From Bacillus timonensis (GTDB taxonomy: Bacteria; Bacillota; Bacilli; Bacillales; Bacillaceae_L), in contig JAIVAN010000001.1 of NCBI GenBank assembly GCA_020171895.1, forward strand, positions 1 to 64,000: a stretch of 64,000 nt of DNA, written 5' to 3'. Numbering within the stretch: the first letter of the stretch is position 1; each line of letters opens with the position of its first letter. A program made the position numbers and the translations under genes. Under the pieces are notes generated by a model, which had not been told where the DNA came from, searched no databases, and saw nothing but the letters and a program-made list of their open reading frames with translations. Below are positions 9,084-18,636 of the stretch, one piece after another.

Positions 9084-10130
9084 TTAATTAAATAGCTTAT
9101 TAATCTCCTCAGAAAGATCGCCTCTTAAAATGCCTTCTTCCGTAATAATTCCAGATATTAAATGATTTGGCGTTACATCAAATGCCGGATTATAAACATG
9201 AATGCCTTCTGGAGCAATCCTCTCACCATTTAAGTGAGTTACTTCATCTTCATGCCTTTCTTCAATCGGAATAAGCTCACCAGATGGAAGACTTACATCA
9301 AAAGTAGAAAGTGGTGCTGCAACATAGAATGGAATGTCAAAAGCTTTTGCTAAAAGTGCTAAGCCAAATGTGCCAATTTTATTAGCAGTATCTCCATTTG
9401 CAGTAATTCTGTCTGCCCCTACGATAACCGCGTTAATCCCTTTTGCAGCAATCGTATGTGCTGCCATGTTGTCAGTAATTAAAGTAACGTCTACACCAGA
9501 TTGAAGCAATTCCCATGCCGTTAACCTTGCACCTTGAAGAACTGGACGAGTTTCACACGCATAAACCTCTAAGTGAATTCCTTTTTCACTTGCGAGATGA
9601 AAAGGAGCGAGTGCGGTTCCATATTTCGCAGTTGCAATTGAACCTGCATTACAAATCGTTAAAATCTTTTCTCCACTTTTAAATAGAGATAATGCGTGCT
9701 CACCAATCTGACGACAGACTTCCTCATCCTCCATTTGAATCCTAATCGCTTCATGAGTCAGCTTCGTTTTAGCTTCGTTAACAGACGACACATTCTTAAT
9801 ACTATTTGTTAAACGATTTAATGCCCAAAACAGATTTACAGCTGTTGGACGAGAACTTGCTAAATAATCTCTGTCTTTTTGTAGTAATTGGTTAAACTCA
9901 TCAATTGTCTTCACCTCATATGTGTTAGCCGCAAGGGCTAAACCAAATGCAGCTGTGATTCCAATAGCAGGAGCACCGCGCACTTTTAAAGTTTGAATAC
10001 TATCCCACACATCTTTGATTGTAGATAGAGTAAGGTATTCAGTTACATTAGGTAGCTTTTGTTGATTGAGCAAAGTAATATACGTATCGTTCCATTCAAC
10101 AGAACGAGGAATAGCTTGTTGTTGCTTCAT
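9084..10130 (-). CDS. mtnA: S-methyl-5-thioribose-1-phosphate isomerase
   Basis: A 348-residue cytosolic enzyme that isomerises methylthioribose-1-phosphate to methylthioribulose-1-phosphate in the methionine salvage pathway. It belongs to the eIF2B-like family. The catalytic cysteine lies in [12 protein letters not shown] and the catalytic aspartate in [19 protein letters not shown]; the N-terminal [11 protein letters not shown] stretch is also typical. The ATG at 10130 is preferred because AGGAGTG lies just before it; upstream in-frame codons run into mtnK. It is the second gene of a two-gene operon after mtnK (13-base gap), controlled by the SAM riboswitch at 11397-11604. B. subtilis has the same pair in the same region. 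Confidence 0.95.
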   Translation of the reverse strand: MKQQQAIPRSVEWNDTYITLLNQQKLPNVTEYLTLSTIKDVWDSIQTLKVRGAPAIGITAAFGLALAANTYEVKTIDEFNQLLQKDRDYLASSRPTAVNLFWALNRLTNSIKNVSSVNEAKTKLTHEAIRIQMEDEEVCRQIGEHALSLFKSGEKILTICNAGSIATAKYGTALAPFHLASEKGIHLEVYACETRPVLQGARLTAWELLQSGVDVTLITDNMAAHTIAAKGINAVIVGADRITANGDTANKIGTFGLALLAKAFDIPFYVAAPLSTFDVSLPSGELIPIEERHEDEVTHLNGERIAPEGIHVYNPAFDVTPNHLISGIITEEGILRGDLSEEINKLFN

Positions 10131-10143
10131 TTTTTCACTCCTA

Positions 10144-11337
10144 TTAAACAGCATACACATTTTCAATAAGCTTTTTTAAATCTCTAATATTAGAAATTAA
10201 TGATCTATTTAAGATTAGTTCTCTTCCAAGCTTTAAAGCAGATCGTTTTGCTTTAATTCTTTCATCTAGATTTTCAATTCCATCTAAATCAGCAACATGA
10301 GCTAATCCGATCGTCCGTCGTATAATCTCACAGCCGGCAAAACCAACAGAATTCTCGAGTGATTGGCGAATGACAAACTGTACATAACCATCCACTTTTG
10401 TGAAAACCTCGACACTTTCTTGTTCACATAGGGCTGTAAATGTTTTTTCAAATACATCCCAAGTTTGATACACCGTGTTAAGCAATTCCTCTTGTTTAGC
10501 ACTTGGTTTAGATAAAAGGTTTAATAAAATATTTGCAATAAATTGACCTGAATCAAAGCCTAAGGGACCAAAGAAAGCAAACTCTGGATCAATTACTTTT
10601 GTTTCATGTTCATCTGCAAAAATACTACCTGTGTGTAAATCACCATGTAAAAGGGCATCTGCTTGCGTTAAGAACTTCTGTTTTAGTTTGGCGACTTCAA
10701 GTTTAAGAAGTGAATCCTCCCAAAGCTTTTGGACATCGGCCGATAACTCTCGTTCAAATTGATTCGTATCATGATCAAAAAAAGGATCAGTGAATACAAG
10801 GTCTTCTGTAATTTTACACAGTTCAGGGTTAGAGAATTTTTGCACTAAGTTCTTTTTCTCCTGTGGAGATAGACCTAAGTCAGATGTATAGAAATGGGTT
10901 CGTGCTAAAAAGGTACCGATGTGCTGTGCTAACAATGGATAGGTTCGATTTTCAATTAAGCCTTTTCGCAGGATTTGTAAATGTGAAAGATCCTCCATTA
11001 CAGTAATAGCCAATTGTTCATCTGCATAGTACACCTTTGGTACAAGATTAGGGACATAATTTGCTGTTGTTAGTAATGCATTGCTTTCAATTGTTGCTCG
11101 TTTTAATGTTAATGGCCAGCTTTCGCCAACGACTTTTGCGTATGGAAGGGCTTGTTTAATGATGATGCCTTTTTTGCTTTTTTCGTCATAAATACGGAAT
11201 ACTAGATTTAGATTTCCGTCTCCAATTTCTTGTGATTGTAGGCCATTTTCAGATTCGAAAAGGCGAAGGCGAATTGCAAGAGCGATTGCTGTGTTTTCAG
11301 TTAATGGTTCATATCCTGCGTGTGTTGAAATTGACAT
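10144..11337 (-). CDS. mtnK: Methylthioribose kinase
   Basis: A 397-residue cytosolic kinase that phosphorylates methylthioribose to its 1-phosphate, the entry step of methionine salvage. The protein-kinase-like fold is visible from the catalytic loop [12 protein letters not shown] near 232-243 and the metal-binding [13 protein letters not shown] near 252-264. Length matches B. subtilis MtnK. Two ATGs lie close together. The second (11337) is chosen because the GGAGG site is 7 bases from it but only 1-2 from the first (11343). It leads the mtnK-mtnA operon behind a SAM riboswitch, so it should be expressed when S-adenosylmethionine is scarce. Confidence 0.95.
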   Translation of the reverse strand: MSISTHAGYEPLTENTAIALAIRLRLFESENGLQSQEIGDGNLNLVFRIYDEKSKKGIIIKQALPYAKVVGESWPLTLKRATIESNALLTTANYVPNLVPKVYYADEQLAITVMEDLSHLQILRKGLIENRTYPLLAQHIGTFLARTHFYTSDLGLSPQEKKNLVQKFSNPELCKITEDLVFTDPFFDHDTNQFERELSADVQKLWEDSLLKLEVAKLKQKFLTQADALLHGDLHTGSIFADEHETKVIDPEFAFFGPLGFDSGQFIANILLNLLSKPSAKQEELLNTVYQTWDVFEKTFTALCEQESVEVFTKVDGYVQFVIRQSLENSVGFAGCEIIRRTIGLAHVADLDGIENLDERIKAKRSALKLGRELILNRSLISNIRDLKKLIENVYAV

Positions 11338-11396
11338 TGTCATTCCTCCAAATAGGTTATTTTTTTTTTTTGGAGGCTTTTCAAGAATGATATAAG

Positions 11397-11604
11397 AAAA
11401 GCCTCTTTCTCATTTTGAAAGAGGCTTGAAGACGTGGCTTCTCACCTCTTATCTACCAGAAGGGAAAATCCTTCTGTTGGAATTAGCACCGTGCCTTCTG
11501 GAAATTTTCCAGGCGTAAGCTATTTACGCCCCACCTTACGATGGTATTACGGTCGGTTGCTGGGCTTCATCGGGCCAAATCCCTCTGCCTACTCTTGATA
11601 AGAG
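11397..11604 (-). ncRNA. SAM-I riboswitch (S-box) leader of mtnKA
   Basis: On the minus strand the aptamer opens with CTCTTATCAAGAGTAGGCAG near 11604 and closes with GATAAGAG at 11453-11446. The conserved GATGAAGCCCAGCAACC and CACGGTGCTAATTCC stretches lie between. Downstream, a GCCTCTTTC / GAAAGAGGC terminator (about 11397-11427) is the off switch. SAM binding should favour termination before mtnK. Confidence 0.95.
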
Positions 11605-11661
11605 ATACGTATATAGTTGTTTTGTTTTGAATTTTTTAAAAATAATTAACACTTGATGAGT

Positions 11662-11691
11662 ATAATAGCAAGGAATGAATTTGTTTGTCAA
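11662..11691 (-). promoter_or_regulatory. SigA promoter of the mtnKA leader
   Basis: On the minus strand TTGACA (11691-11686) and TATTAT (11667-11662) are 18 bases apart and lie about 60 bases before the aptamer. Confidence 0.65.
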
Positions 11692-11718
11692 TAGTTTAGA
11701 AGGATTTTTTGACATTGG

Positions 11719-11936
11719 CTACCGTGAAAATACGAAACTCTACTTGGGGTGTTAATCTACGTTGCAGAACTCTCGCTTTCCGCGGGGCGCTTCTTGAGCC
11801 TCCTCGGCTTTGCCTGTGGGGTCTCAAGCTCCCGCAGGAGTCTCGGTTCTTCCACTCCGATTAACACGCGTTAGTTACTAAATGGCAACATTCTATAAAT
11901 GCAAATTCAAGCGTACATTTTCATTCACAATGGTAT
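11719..11936 (-). repeat. Structured interspersed repeat, copy 7
   Basis: Minus-strand copy starting at CTACCGTGAAAATAC. Its arms read AGAACC / AGTTCT instead of GGAACC / GGTTCC, with both sides altered. The core lacks about 10 bases around the CCTGTGGG hairpin loop. It is joined to copy 8 by the AATTCTCAAATTGC linker. Confidence 0.85.
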
Positions 11937-11958
11937 AATTCTCAAATTGCATGGTAGT

Positions 11959-12178
11959 CTACCCTGAAAATACGACGCTTTAAAAGGTGTGTTAATCTTC
12001 GTTGTAGGACTCTCACTTTCCGCAGGGTGCCACTTGAGCCTCCTCGGCTTTTGCGCTTCGTCTGTGGGGTCCGGGGTCTGTCGCATATCCGACAGGAGTC
12101 TAGGTCCTTCCACTCCGATTAACACTTCTAATTTACAAGAATTCAACATTCTAGCAAAATCAACCTCTTACTTTCATA
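11959..12178 (-). repeat. Structured interspersed repeat, copy 8
   Basis: Minus-strand copy in tandem with copy 7, starting CTACCCTGAAAATAC. One inner arm is CCGGGG opposite CTTGAG, so that stem is broken in this copy, and there is a small extra TTGCGCTTCG in the loop. It ends about 20 bases from the mtnU stop codon. Confidence 0.82.
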
Positions 12179-12198
12179 GTAATCTTCCAAAAGGTCAG

Positions 12199-12981
12199 TT
12201 AATAAAATGTTGGGCGGCGGTCTTGGAAGATTGGGATTTGGTTTCTTACTTGTTTTACTTTGCTGATGTCAATATCTCCAACAATGGTTTCTTCATGTTC
12301 GGATGCTTCGACGATTATTTCGCCCCAAGGGTCTATGATCATAGAGTGTCCTGCGAATACGTTTTTTGGGTCGCTTCCTGCACGGTTACATGCAATAACA
12401 TAGCATTGGTTTTCTATGGCACGGCTAATTAATAGTGCTCTCCAGTGAGCTAAACGTGGGAGAGGCCATTCGGCTACGACATAAATCACTTCTGCACCTT
12501 CAACAGTATGTGCTCGAATCCATTCTGGGAAACGGATATCGTAGCAAATCATCCCTGCAGAGGGGATGCCATCGAGTGAAAATAGTCCTTTTTTGTCACC
12601 TGGCTCTAAATAATGATGTTCATCCATTAGCTTGAATAGGTGGAGCTTACTGTATTCTTCAATGCACTCTCCATCACGATTAAAGACAAACATCGTGTTT
12701 GATACCCCATTTTTTGATTTCTTTGCGACTGATCCTGCTACGATGTTCACGTGATATTTTTTGGCCAGGTTGCCTATGAATGATTTTGTCGACAGTCCTT
12801 CATGGTCGGATATTTCATCTAAGCGAGTTAAATCGTAACCTGTTGTCCAAAGTTCAGGAAGTACGATTACATCTGGGTTGGAATCCATATTTGAATGAAT
12901 TTTATTTTCTACATGAGCAAAATTTTGTTGTGGATTTCCGAAGGTGATATCGATTTGTAGGCATGCTATTTTTATCGTCAA
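12199..12981 (-). CDS. mtnU: Carbon-nitrogen hydrolase, probable omega-amidase of methionine salvage
   Basis: A 260-residue nitrilase-superfamily enzyme. The Glu-Lys-Cys triad is visible as E43 in VLPELWTTGYD, the lysine in EYSKLHLF, and the cysteine in GMICYDIRFPE. It corresponds in length and position to B. subtilis MtnU (YkrU), which has been proposed to hydrolyse 2-oxoglutaramate, the by-product when glutamine is the amino donor for MtnE. That would pull the last salvage step forward. It is divergent from mtnE with a 96-base gap and has no SAM riboswitch of its own. CCTCGGG-type ribosome sites are not obvious, but AGGGGGACC lies before the ATG. Family firm, substrate inferred. Confidence 0.88.
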   Translation of the reverse strand: MTIKIACLQIDITFGNPQQNFAHVENKIHSNMDSNPDVIVLPELWTTGYDLTRLDEISDHEGLSTKSFIGNLAKKYHVNIVAGSVAKKSKNGVSNTMFVFNRDGECIEEYSKLHLFKLMDEHHYLEPGDKKGLFSLDGIPSAGMICYDIRFPEWIRAHTVEGAEVIYVVAEWPLPRLAHWRALLISRAIENQCYVIACNRAGSDPKNVFAGHSMIIDPWGEIIVEASEHEETIVGDIDISKVKQVRNQIPIFQDRRPTFY

Positions 12982-13077
12982 GGAAAGGTCCCCCTAAAAA
13001 ATTTTCTTTACAAGTTGTTATTAACAATATATGATTTGTGACTAGAATTTCAAGAATTTTGTGAGTAGGTGTGAAAT

Positions 13078-14250
13078 ATGAAAAAATTTGAGCAGTCGAA
13101 TCTTTTAAAAAGCTTACCTGAACAGTTTTTTGCAAAACTAGTATCGAAGGTAACGAAAGTAATGGCAGATGGCCATGATGTCATAAATTTAGGACAAGGT
13201 AATCCAGATCAACCAACACCACAGCATATCGTTAAATCTCTTCAATATGCAGTGGAAAAGCCAGAGTATCACAAGTATTCACCCTTTCGAGGTCAGAGGT
13301 TTTTAAAAGAGGCAGTGACCACTTTTTATAAGCGGGAGTATGGAGTAGAACTAGATGCTGACAAGGAAGTAGCGATTCTGTTTGGAGGAAAAGCAGGCTT
13401 AGTTGAAATTCCACAATGTTTATTAAACCCGGGTGACATTGCTCTTGTTCCTGATCCAGGATACCCTGATTACTGGTCAGGTGTAGAGTTGGCAGGTGCA
13501 AAGATGGCGTTTATGCCACTTCTAGCAGAAAATGATTTCTTACCCGATTACTCGAAGTTATCTGATGAACTAAAAGAGAAAGCGAAGCTAATGTTCTTAA
13601 ATTATCCAAATAACCCAACCGGGGCGATTGCTTCAAAGGAATTCTTTGAAGAAACAATTGAACAAGCAAAGAAACATGATATTTGTGTTGTACATGACTT
13701 TGCCTACGGTGCTATTGGTTTTGATGGTGAAAAGCCATTGAGTTTTTTACAAGTCGATGGGGCGAAAGACGTTGGAATTGAAATTTATACGCTATCAAAA
13801 ACGTACAATATGGCTGGTTGGCGAGTAGGCTTTGCTGTAGGAAATGAAAGCGTGATTGAAGCATTGAATTTACTGCAGGATCATCTTTACGTTAGCTTGT
13901 TTAGTGCTGTTCAAGAAGCTGCAGCAACAGCTTTATTGGAGTCGCAACAATGTGTAGCTGATCTTGTTGCACTGTATGAGTCACGTCGAAATACATTTAT
14001 TAAAGGGTTACAGGAGATTGGATGGGATGTAACGGCTCCACCTGGTTCATTCTTTGCTTGGTTACCTGTTCCGAAGGGATTTACGTCTGAAACGTTTGCT
14101 GATACTTTACTTGAAAAAGCACATGTGGTGGTAGCGCCTGGAGTGGGATTTGGACCCTTCGGTGAAGGGTACGTTCGTGTAGGATTGTTAACAGAAGAGG
14201 ATCGACTGAGAGAGGCTGTTGGAAGAATTAAGGCATTAAACCTTTTTTAA
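13078..14250 (+). CDS. mtnE: Aminotransferase MtnE
   Basis: A 390-residue PLP-dependent class I/II aminotransferase that converts 4-methylthio-2-oxobutanoate to methionine, the last salvage step. The PLP lysine is in YTLSKTYNMAGWRVGF near 240-255. NYPNNPTGA near 178-186 and the arginine in EGYVRVGLL near 364-372 complete the fold I signature. It starts at ATG with the weak site TAGGTGTG. Divergent mtnU and the SAM-controlled mtnWXBD operon flank it. It lacks its own SAM riboswitch, so it may be expressed differently from the rest of the pathway. A broad-range aromatic or glutamine transaminase role is also possible for this family. Confidence 0.9.
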   Translation: MKKFEQSNLLKSLPEQFFAKLVSKVTKVMADGHDVINLGQGNPDQPTPQHIVKSLQYAVEKPEYHKYSPFRGQRFLKEAVTTFYKREYGVELDADKEVAILFGGKAGLVEIPQCLLNPGDIALVPDPGYPDYWSGVELAGAKMAFMPLLAENDFLPDYSKLSDELKEKAKLMFLNYPNNPTGAIASKEFFEETIEQAKKHDICVVHDFAYGAIGFDGEKPLSFLQVDGAKDVGIEIYTLSKTYNMAGWRVGFAVGNESVIEALNLLQDHLYVSLFSAVQEAAATALLESQQCVADLVALYESRRNTFIKGLQEIGWDVTAPPGSFFAWLPVPKGFTSETFADTLLEKAHVVVAPGVGFGPFGEGYVRVGLLTEEDRLREAVGRIKALNLF

Positions 14251-14269
14251 AATATTTAGAGAAAAATAG

Positions 14270-14298
14270 TTGACATTCTTTTTTTTACCTGTCATAAT
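14270..14298 (+). promoter_or_regulatory. SigA promoter of the mtnWXBD leader
   Basis: TTGACA (14270-14275) and CATAAT (14293-14298) are 17 bases apart, about 50 bases before the SAM aptamer. Confidence 0.75.
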
Positions 14299-14348
14299 CC
14301 AAATTAGTTTTTGTAACATTTCTAAAACTTTAAAAATTTAATAGGTTT

Positions 14349-14526
14349 TCTTATCAAGAGTAGGTGGAGGGACTAGCCCGTTGAAACCCGGCAACCGACT
14401 TACAATGTAAGCACGGTGCTAAATCTTGCAGTGAAAACGAAAGTATGATGTATGTTGTACTTTTTCGTGCTGAGAGATAAGGAGATGGATATAATCATAA
14501 CCTCTTCTTTCTGAAGGGGTTTTTTG
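14349..14526 (+). ncRNA. SAM-I riboswitch (S-box) leader of mtnWXBD
   Basis: The aptamer spans about 14349-14483. It has TCTTATCAAGAGTAGGTGGAG at the 5' side, the conserved GTTGAAACCCGGCAACC, CACGGTGCTAAATC, and closing GAGAGATAAGGA. The terminator AACCTCTTC / GAAGGGGTT with T-run follows at 14499-14526. SAM should turn off mtnWXBD. Confidence 0.95.
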
Positions 14527-14601
14527 TTGTTTTAAAAAGAATTTTTCATTCAAAACCAATAGTTCTGAAATGCAGTGATGATAGAAAGTGAGGTTATTTC
14601 A

Positions 14602-15843
14602 ATGAGTGAAGTAATAGCAACCTATTTGGTTCATGATGATAAGCATAATCTAGAGAAAAAAGCAGAGGAAATAGCGCTGGGTTTAACGATTGGATCATGG
14701 ACGAATTTACCTACACTTGAACAAGAGCAATTAAGAAAGCACAAAGGAAGGATTGTTGGAGTCGAAGTCCTTGAAAATCAATCATTCCATTCTTACTTAG
14801 ATAAATCAGTTACGAAAGGACTTATTCATATTGCTTATCCAAATGCAAATTTCAGCTTTGATCTTCCTGCAATCTTGACAACGGTGTTCGGTAAGCTTTC
14901 ATTAGACGGTGAAATTAAATTACTCGATTTACAGTTTTCTTCTGAATTGAAAGAAGCATTTCAAGGGCCGAAGTTTGGATTAAATGGAATTAGGGAGAAA
15001 TTAGGTGTTTATGACCGCCCATTATTGATGAGTATTTTTAAAGGTGTTATTGGTAGAGACCTAGATTTTGTAAAGACTCAGCTAAGGGAGCAACTTCTTG
15101 GTGGAGTTGATGTCGTAAAGGACGATGAAATTCTTTTTGATAATCCTCTAACTCCTTTTGAAAAACGAATCTCAGCTGGAAGAGAAGTCATAAATGATGT
15201 CTATGAGGAGACAGGTCATAAAGCAATGTACGCTGTCAATCTATCTGGAAGAACGTATGATTTAAAAGAAAAAGCTAAGCGTGCGGTAGAAGGTGGGGCA
15301 AATTTACTCTTATTTAATGTTTTCGCTTATGGGCTAGATGTATTACAAAGCTTAAGTGAAGATCCTGATATTACAATTCCAATCATGGCCCATCCAGCAG
15401 TGAGTGGCGCCATTACACCTTCTGAATTTTATGGGATAACGAATTCTTTATTATTAGGAAAACTGTTACGTTATGCAGGTGCAGATCTTGTCCTGTTTCC
15501 ATCACCCTACGGAAGTGTAGCTTTAAAGAAGGAGCAGGCTTTGTCAATCTCGGAGGAATTAATATCCTTCGATCCTACCATTAAACCGTCATGGCCAGTC
15601 CCATCGGCTGGTATACATCCTGGTCTAGTCCCTCTTTTAATCAATGATTTTGGCGTTGATAGTATCATCAATGCTGGTGGTGGAGTGCATGGTCACCCTA
15701 ACGGAGCAATTGGTGGAGGAAGAGCATTTAGGTCTGCAATAGACGCTGTGTTAAAAGGAGTTTCGCTTACAGATGCTGCAGCTCATTGTGAAGATTTAAA
15801 TAAAGCGATTAAGCTTTGGGGTGTCAAAGAGGTGAATGTATGA
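14602..15843 (+). CDS. mtnW: 2,3-diketo-5-methylthiopentyl-1-phosphate enolase (RuBisCO-like)
   Basis: A 413-residue RuBisCO-like protein, catalysing enolisation of 2,3-diketo-5-methylthiopentyl-1-phosphate. The lysine that is carbamylated in RuBisCO is present in [24 protein letters not shown] and the phosphate-binding [19 protein letters not shown] stretch near 370-390 are kept. The length matches B. subtilis MtnW (414). The ATG at 14602 has AGTGAGGT upstream; an in-frame ATG at 14575 lacks a site. First gene of mtnWXBD. Its TGA overlaps the mtnX ATG (ATGA), so translation is probably coupled. Confidence 0.96.
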   Translation: MSEVIATYLVHDDKHNLEKKAEEIALGLTIGSWTNLPTLEQEQLRKHKGRIVGVEVLENQSFHSYLDKSVTKGLIHIAYPNANFSFDLPAILTTVFGKLSLDGEIKLLDLQFSSELKEAFQGPKFGLNGIREKLGVYDRPLLMSIFKGVIGRDLDFVKTQLREQLLGGVDVVKDDEILFDNPLTPFEKRISAGREVINDVYEETGHKAMYAVNLSGRTYDLKEKAKRAVEGGANLLLFNVFAYGLDVLQSLSEDPDITIPIMAHPAVSGAITPSEFYGITNSLLLGKLLRYAGADLVLFPSPYGSVALKKEQALSISEELISFDPTIKPSWPVPSAGIHPGLVPLLINDFGVDSIINAGGGVHGHPNGAIGGGRAFRSAIDAVLKGVSLTDAAAHCEDLNKAIKLWGVKEVNV

Positions 15844-16496
15844 CAGACATAGTCGTTTTTTGTGATTTTGATGGGACTATTACGACGAGTGATAACATCA
15901 TTTCCATCATGAAAAAATTTGCACCTCCTGAATGGGAAGGTATAAAAGATTCCATTCTATCACAACAACTTTCAATACAAGAAGGAGTTGGAAAGTTATT
16001 CTCACTGCTACCAAGTTCAAAAAAGGATGAAATAACCCAGTATATATTATCACACGCGGTGATTCGTGAAGGTTTTGGTGAGTTCATTGATTTTACAAAA
16101 AGAAGGGGAATCAAGCTTTACATTGTTAGTGGAGGCATTGATTTTTTCGTAAAGCCATTACTTGAAAAGTATGTATCATTCGAGCAAATCTATTGCAATG
16201 AATCGAACTTTGACAAGGAAACGATTGAAATCATTTGGCCATATACGTGTGATGATGACTGTGATAACCGTTGTGGATGCTGCAAACCATCTCTATTAAG
16301 AAAACTTGCTAGCTTAGATGATTATAAGATTGTGATTGGAGATTCTATTACAGATTTACAAGCAGCCAAGTCGGCAGATAAAGTCATTGCAACTGATTTT
16401 TTGCTTCAGAAATGTGAGGAGTTACAATTGCACCATTCTCCATTTACATCTTTTTTTGATGTTATCTCTATTTTAAATGAAAGATTGGAGGTATAA
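15840..16496 (+). CDS. mtnX: 2-hydroxy-3-keto-5-methylthiopentenyl-1-phosphate phosphatase
   Basis: A 218-residue HAD-superfamily phosphatase that removes phosphate from the MtnW product. Motif I is FCDFDGTIT with the nucleophile D9 and acid D11. Motif II is the VSGG serine near 99. Motif IV is [13 protein letters not shown] cysteine-rich patch [12 protein letters not shown] near 140-151 sits in the cap region, as in Bacillus MtnX. The ATG at 15840 overlaps the mtnW stop and has GAGGTGA upstream; the reading frame opens at 15816, but that start lies within mtnW and lacks a site. Confidence 0.95.
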   Translation: MTDIVVFCDFDGTITTSDNIISIMKKFAPPEWEGIKDSILSQQLSIQEGVGKLFSLLPSSKKDEITQYILSHAVIREGFGEFIDFTKRRGIKLYIVSGGIDFFVKPLLEKYVSFEQIYCNESNFDKETIEIIWPYTCDDDCDNRCGCCKPSLLRKLASLDDYKIVIGDSITDLQAAKSADKVIATDFLLQKCEELQLHHSPFTSFFDVISILNERLEV

Positions 16497-16498
16497 CG

Positions 16499-17149
16499 AT
16501 GAGTCACTTTTTAAAAAAATGGAATGAGTTAGCGGATATTAAAGAAGAGCTAGCGACTAGAGACTGGTTCTTTGGTACAAGTGGAAATGTATCTATAAAA
16601 GTAAGTGATCATCCAATCTCATTTTTAGTTTCTTCAAGTGGAAAAGATAAAAGAAAGCGTACAGACGAAGACTTCTTATTAGTAGATGCTCACGGAAATG
16701 CAATTGAGTCCACGCATTTAAAGCCTTCTGCTGAGACGCTCTTACATGCAGCCATTTATAGGAAAACTCAAGCAAATTGTAGTTTGCATGTGCACACAAT
16801 CGATAACAATGTCATTTCAGAAATTTACGGAAATCAAGGTGAAGTGGTTTTTAAAGGACAAGAAATTATAAAAGCGTTAGGTCTATGGGAAGAAGATGCA
16901 GAAGTACGAATCCCAATCATTAAAAACCATGCTCATATTCCAACCTTAACCGAAGTGTTCGAAAAGCATGTTTTGGGAGATGCAGGTGCTGTTCTAATAA
17001 GAAATCATGGAATTACAGTATGGGGGAAAACAGGGTTTGAAGCGAAAAAATACTTGGAGGCATGTGAGTTTCTATTCAGTTATCACATTAAGCTATTGTC
17101 CGTTCAAGCTCAGGGATTAGGCGTATCGAATAAAGCTTTTGTTAGTTAA
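16499..17149 (+). CDS. mtnB: Methylthioribulose-1-phosphate dehydratase
   Basis: A 216-residue class II aldolase-like zinc enzyme that dehydrates methylthioribulose-1-phosphate. Zinc ligands are visible in SLHVHTIDN near 97-99 and in [10 protein letters not shown] near 172. The [19 protein letters not shown] stretch is the substrate-phosphate side. It starts 2 bases after mtnX with GGAGGTA as ribosome site, the third gene of the SAM-controlled operon. Confidence 0.95.
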   Translation: MSHFLKKWNELADIKEELATRDWFFGTSGNVSIKVSDHPISFLVSSSGKDKRKRTDEDFLLVDAHGNAIESTHLKPSAETLLHAAIYRKTQANCSLHVHTIDNNVISEIYGNQGEVVFKGQEIIKALGLWEEDAEVRIPIIKNHAHIPTLTEVFEKHVLGDAGAVLIRNHGITVWGKTGFEAKKYLEACEFLFSYHIKLLSVQAQGLGVSNKAFVS

Positions 17150-17184
17150 TCAAAAATACTTACTTATACAAGGAGGAAACACCA

Positions 17185-17730
17185 ATGGCTTCAATTGTAA
17201 TCAGAAACACAGGTGAGAGAATAGAAGGACAGGAAAACGTAGGAGAGTTTTTAACAAATCAAGGTGTATTATATGAGCATTGGGATGTTACAAAGCTTCC
17301 TTTAGCACTACAAGGAAACTGTAAAATTGGTGAGGTTGAAAAACAACAAATTTTGTCAGTATTTAAAGAAGAGATAGAATCTCTTGGTGAGCGAAATGGT
17401 TATCAAAATTGGGATGTTGTTGCGTTATCTGAAGAGACACCTAATCTAGAAGAGTTATTAAAGAAATTTGAACAGGTTCATGTTCACACAGAGGATGAAG
17501 TAAGAGCTATTACAGCGGGACATGGAATTTTCGTTATTAAAGGTAGTGAAGGCCTCGGATATTTTGATGTTGAACTAGAACCAGGAGATGTCATTTCCGT
17601 TCCAGTTGATACGCCACACTTCTTTACGTTAATGGAAGATAAACAGGTTGTAGCGGTTCGATTATTTATTGATGCTACAGGATGGGTAGCACACCCTATT
17701 CAAGATCCACAATTTGAGACTAGTAAATAA
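17185..17730 (+). CDS. mtnD: Acireductone dioxygenase
   Basis: A 181-residue cupin dioxygenase acting on acireductone. With iron it yields the methionine oxoacid plus formate; with nickel the off-pathway products plus carbon monoxide. The metal ligands H99, H101 and E105 (HVHTEDE) and H145 (TPHFF) are all present. Strong AAGGAGGAAA site, 35 bases after mtnB. Last gene of mtnWXBD; a 52-base hairpin repeat lies 15 bases behind its stop. Confidence 0.96.
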   Translation: MASIVIRNTGERIEGQENVGEFLTNQGVLYEHWDVTKLPLALQGNCKIGEVEKQQILSVFKEEIESLGERNGYQNWDVVALSEETPNLEELLKKFEQVHVHTEDEVRAITAGHGIFVIKGSEGLGYFDVELEPGDVISVPVDTPHFFTLMEDKQVVAVRLFIDATGWVAHPIQDPQFETSK

Positions 17731-17731
17731 T

Positions 17732-17796
17732 ACCGAGGGTAATACCGAGGGGACGGTTCTCCTGGTTCTTTTGAACCAATAGAACCGTCCCCTTGG
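17732..17796 (+). repeat. Short hairpin repeat with GGGGACGGTTCT arms
   Basis: GGGGACGGTTCT (17749-17760) pairs with AGAACCGTCCCC (17781-17792). The stem extends outward through CCGAGG / CCTTGG and inward through GGTTC / GAACC with a TTTT loop. A direct repeat, AATACCGAGGG, leads into it. No T-run follows, so it is not a standard terminator. Similar hairpins recur in Bacillus genomes. Confidence 0.75.
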
Positions 17797-17952
17797 TCCG
17801 TTTATAATTGGTTGAATAAATGAAAAGATTGTGAATTTTCTTTACTTTTAACGATGTTTATGATAAATTTTTTTTAAATATATGTCTTATTTTTTCACTT
17901 ATTACATATTTTATTAGGTAGTGTGATTATAACATCAAGGAGAGGAAAAAAG

Positions 17953-18582
17953 ATGAAAATTCGTTACAATTTTGTGCCAAGAGATGATGTCAAATATTGC
18001 GATGATACATTTACTGTTAAACAAGCTTACGATTTTCTAAAGGAAACAGGATATCGAAGTATCCCAGTATTAAATGAAGAAGGAACTAAGTTTGTTGGTC
18101 TAATCTATAAAGTTCATCTTTTAGATTTCCTATACGAGCAAAAAGGATCTCCAGAGGATCGAATTACTGCCCTTATTCAAAATAAAGATGCATTTATTTA
18201 TGAACAAGATTCATTTTATAAAACATTTTTAACGATTCGTCGACTTCCGTTTATAGCTGTACTAAATGAAGAAGATGAGTTTATCGGAATTATGACACAT
18301 TCAAACGTGATGGATGTGTTAGAGGATTCATTCGCAATGAAAACAGGTGGATATACGTTAACGATTGCAACGATTGAACATAAAGGTGCAATAAAAGATT
18401 TAGTGTCACTAATTAAAGATGTCAACATCGATGGATTGTTAACGCTAGATAGTGGTGAAAAGTACTTAAGACGAATTATTTTAAATTTACCTAAAGATTT
18501 AACGAAGGAAAAAGTAAATAAAATTGTGAGTAAATTAGAGGAAAAGGAATTCCGTGTCACTCACATTGAACAAATAAATTAA
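17953..18582 (+). CDS. CBS-pair protein with C-terminal ACT-like domain (CbpA-like)
   Basis: A 209-residue soluble protein. Two CBS motifs span about 8-65 (AYDFLKETGYRSIPVLNEEG) and about 70-130 (FLTIRRLPFIAVLNEEDEFIG). Residues about 135-205 look like an ACT-type regulatory domain. This arrangement matches proteins annotated as cyclic di-AMP-binding CbpA in Listeria and bacilli; ligand binding here is inferred. The ATG at 17953 is chosen for its AAGGAGAGG site; a GTG at 17923 has none. Monocistronic with a terminator directly behind. Confidence 0.75.
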   Translation: MKIRYNFVPRDDVKYCDDTFTVKQAYDFLKETGYRSIPVLNEEGTKFVGLIYKVHLLDFLYEQKGSPEDRITALIQNKDAFIYEQDSFYKTFLTIRRLPFIAVLNEEDEFIGIMTHSNVMDVLEDSFAMKTGGYTLTIATIEHKGAIKDLVSLIKDVNIDGLLTLDSGEKYLRRIILNLPKDLTKEKVNKIVSKLEEKEFRVTHIEQIN

Positions 18583-18596
18583 TAGAAATAAAAAGA

Positions 18597-18629
18597 AGCA
18601 ACTTCTTAGCCAAAGAAGTTGCTTTTTTT
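18597..18629 (+). terminator. Terminator after the CBS-ACT gene
   Basis: AGCAACTTC / GAAGTTGCT stem followed by seven T, lying directly before the stop codon of the convergent EamA gene. Confidence 0.88.
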
Positions 18630-18636
18630 AATGGTA

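Noticed and set aside
17732-17796. Standard terminator for mtnWXBD
   Set aside because: The stem is strong but no T-run follows the right arm.
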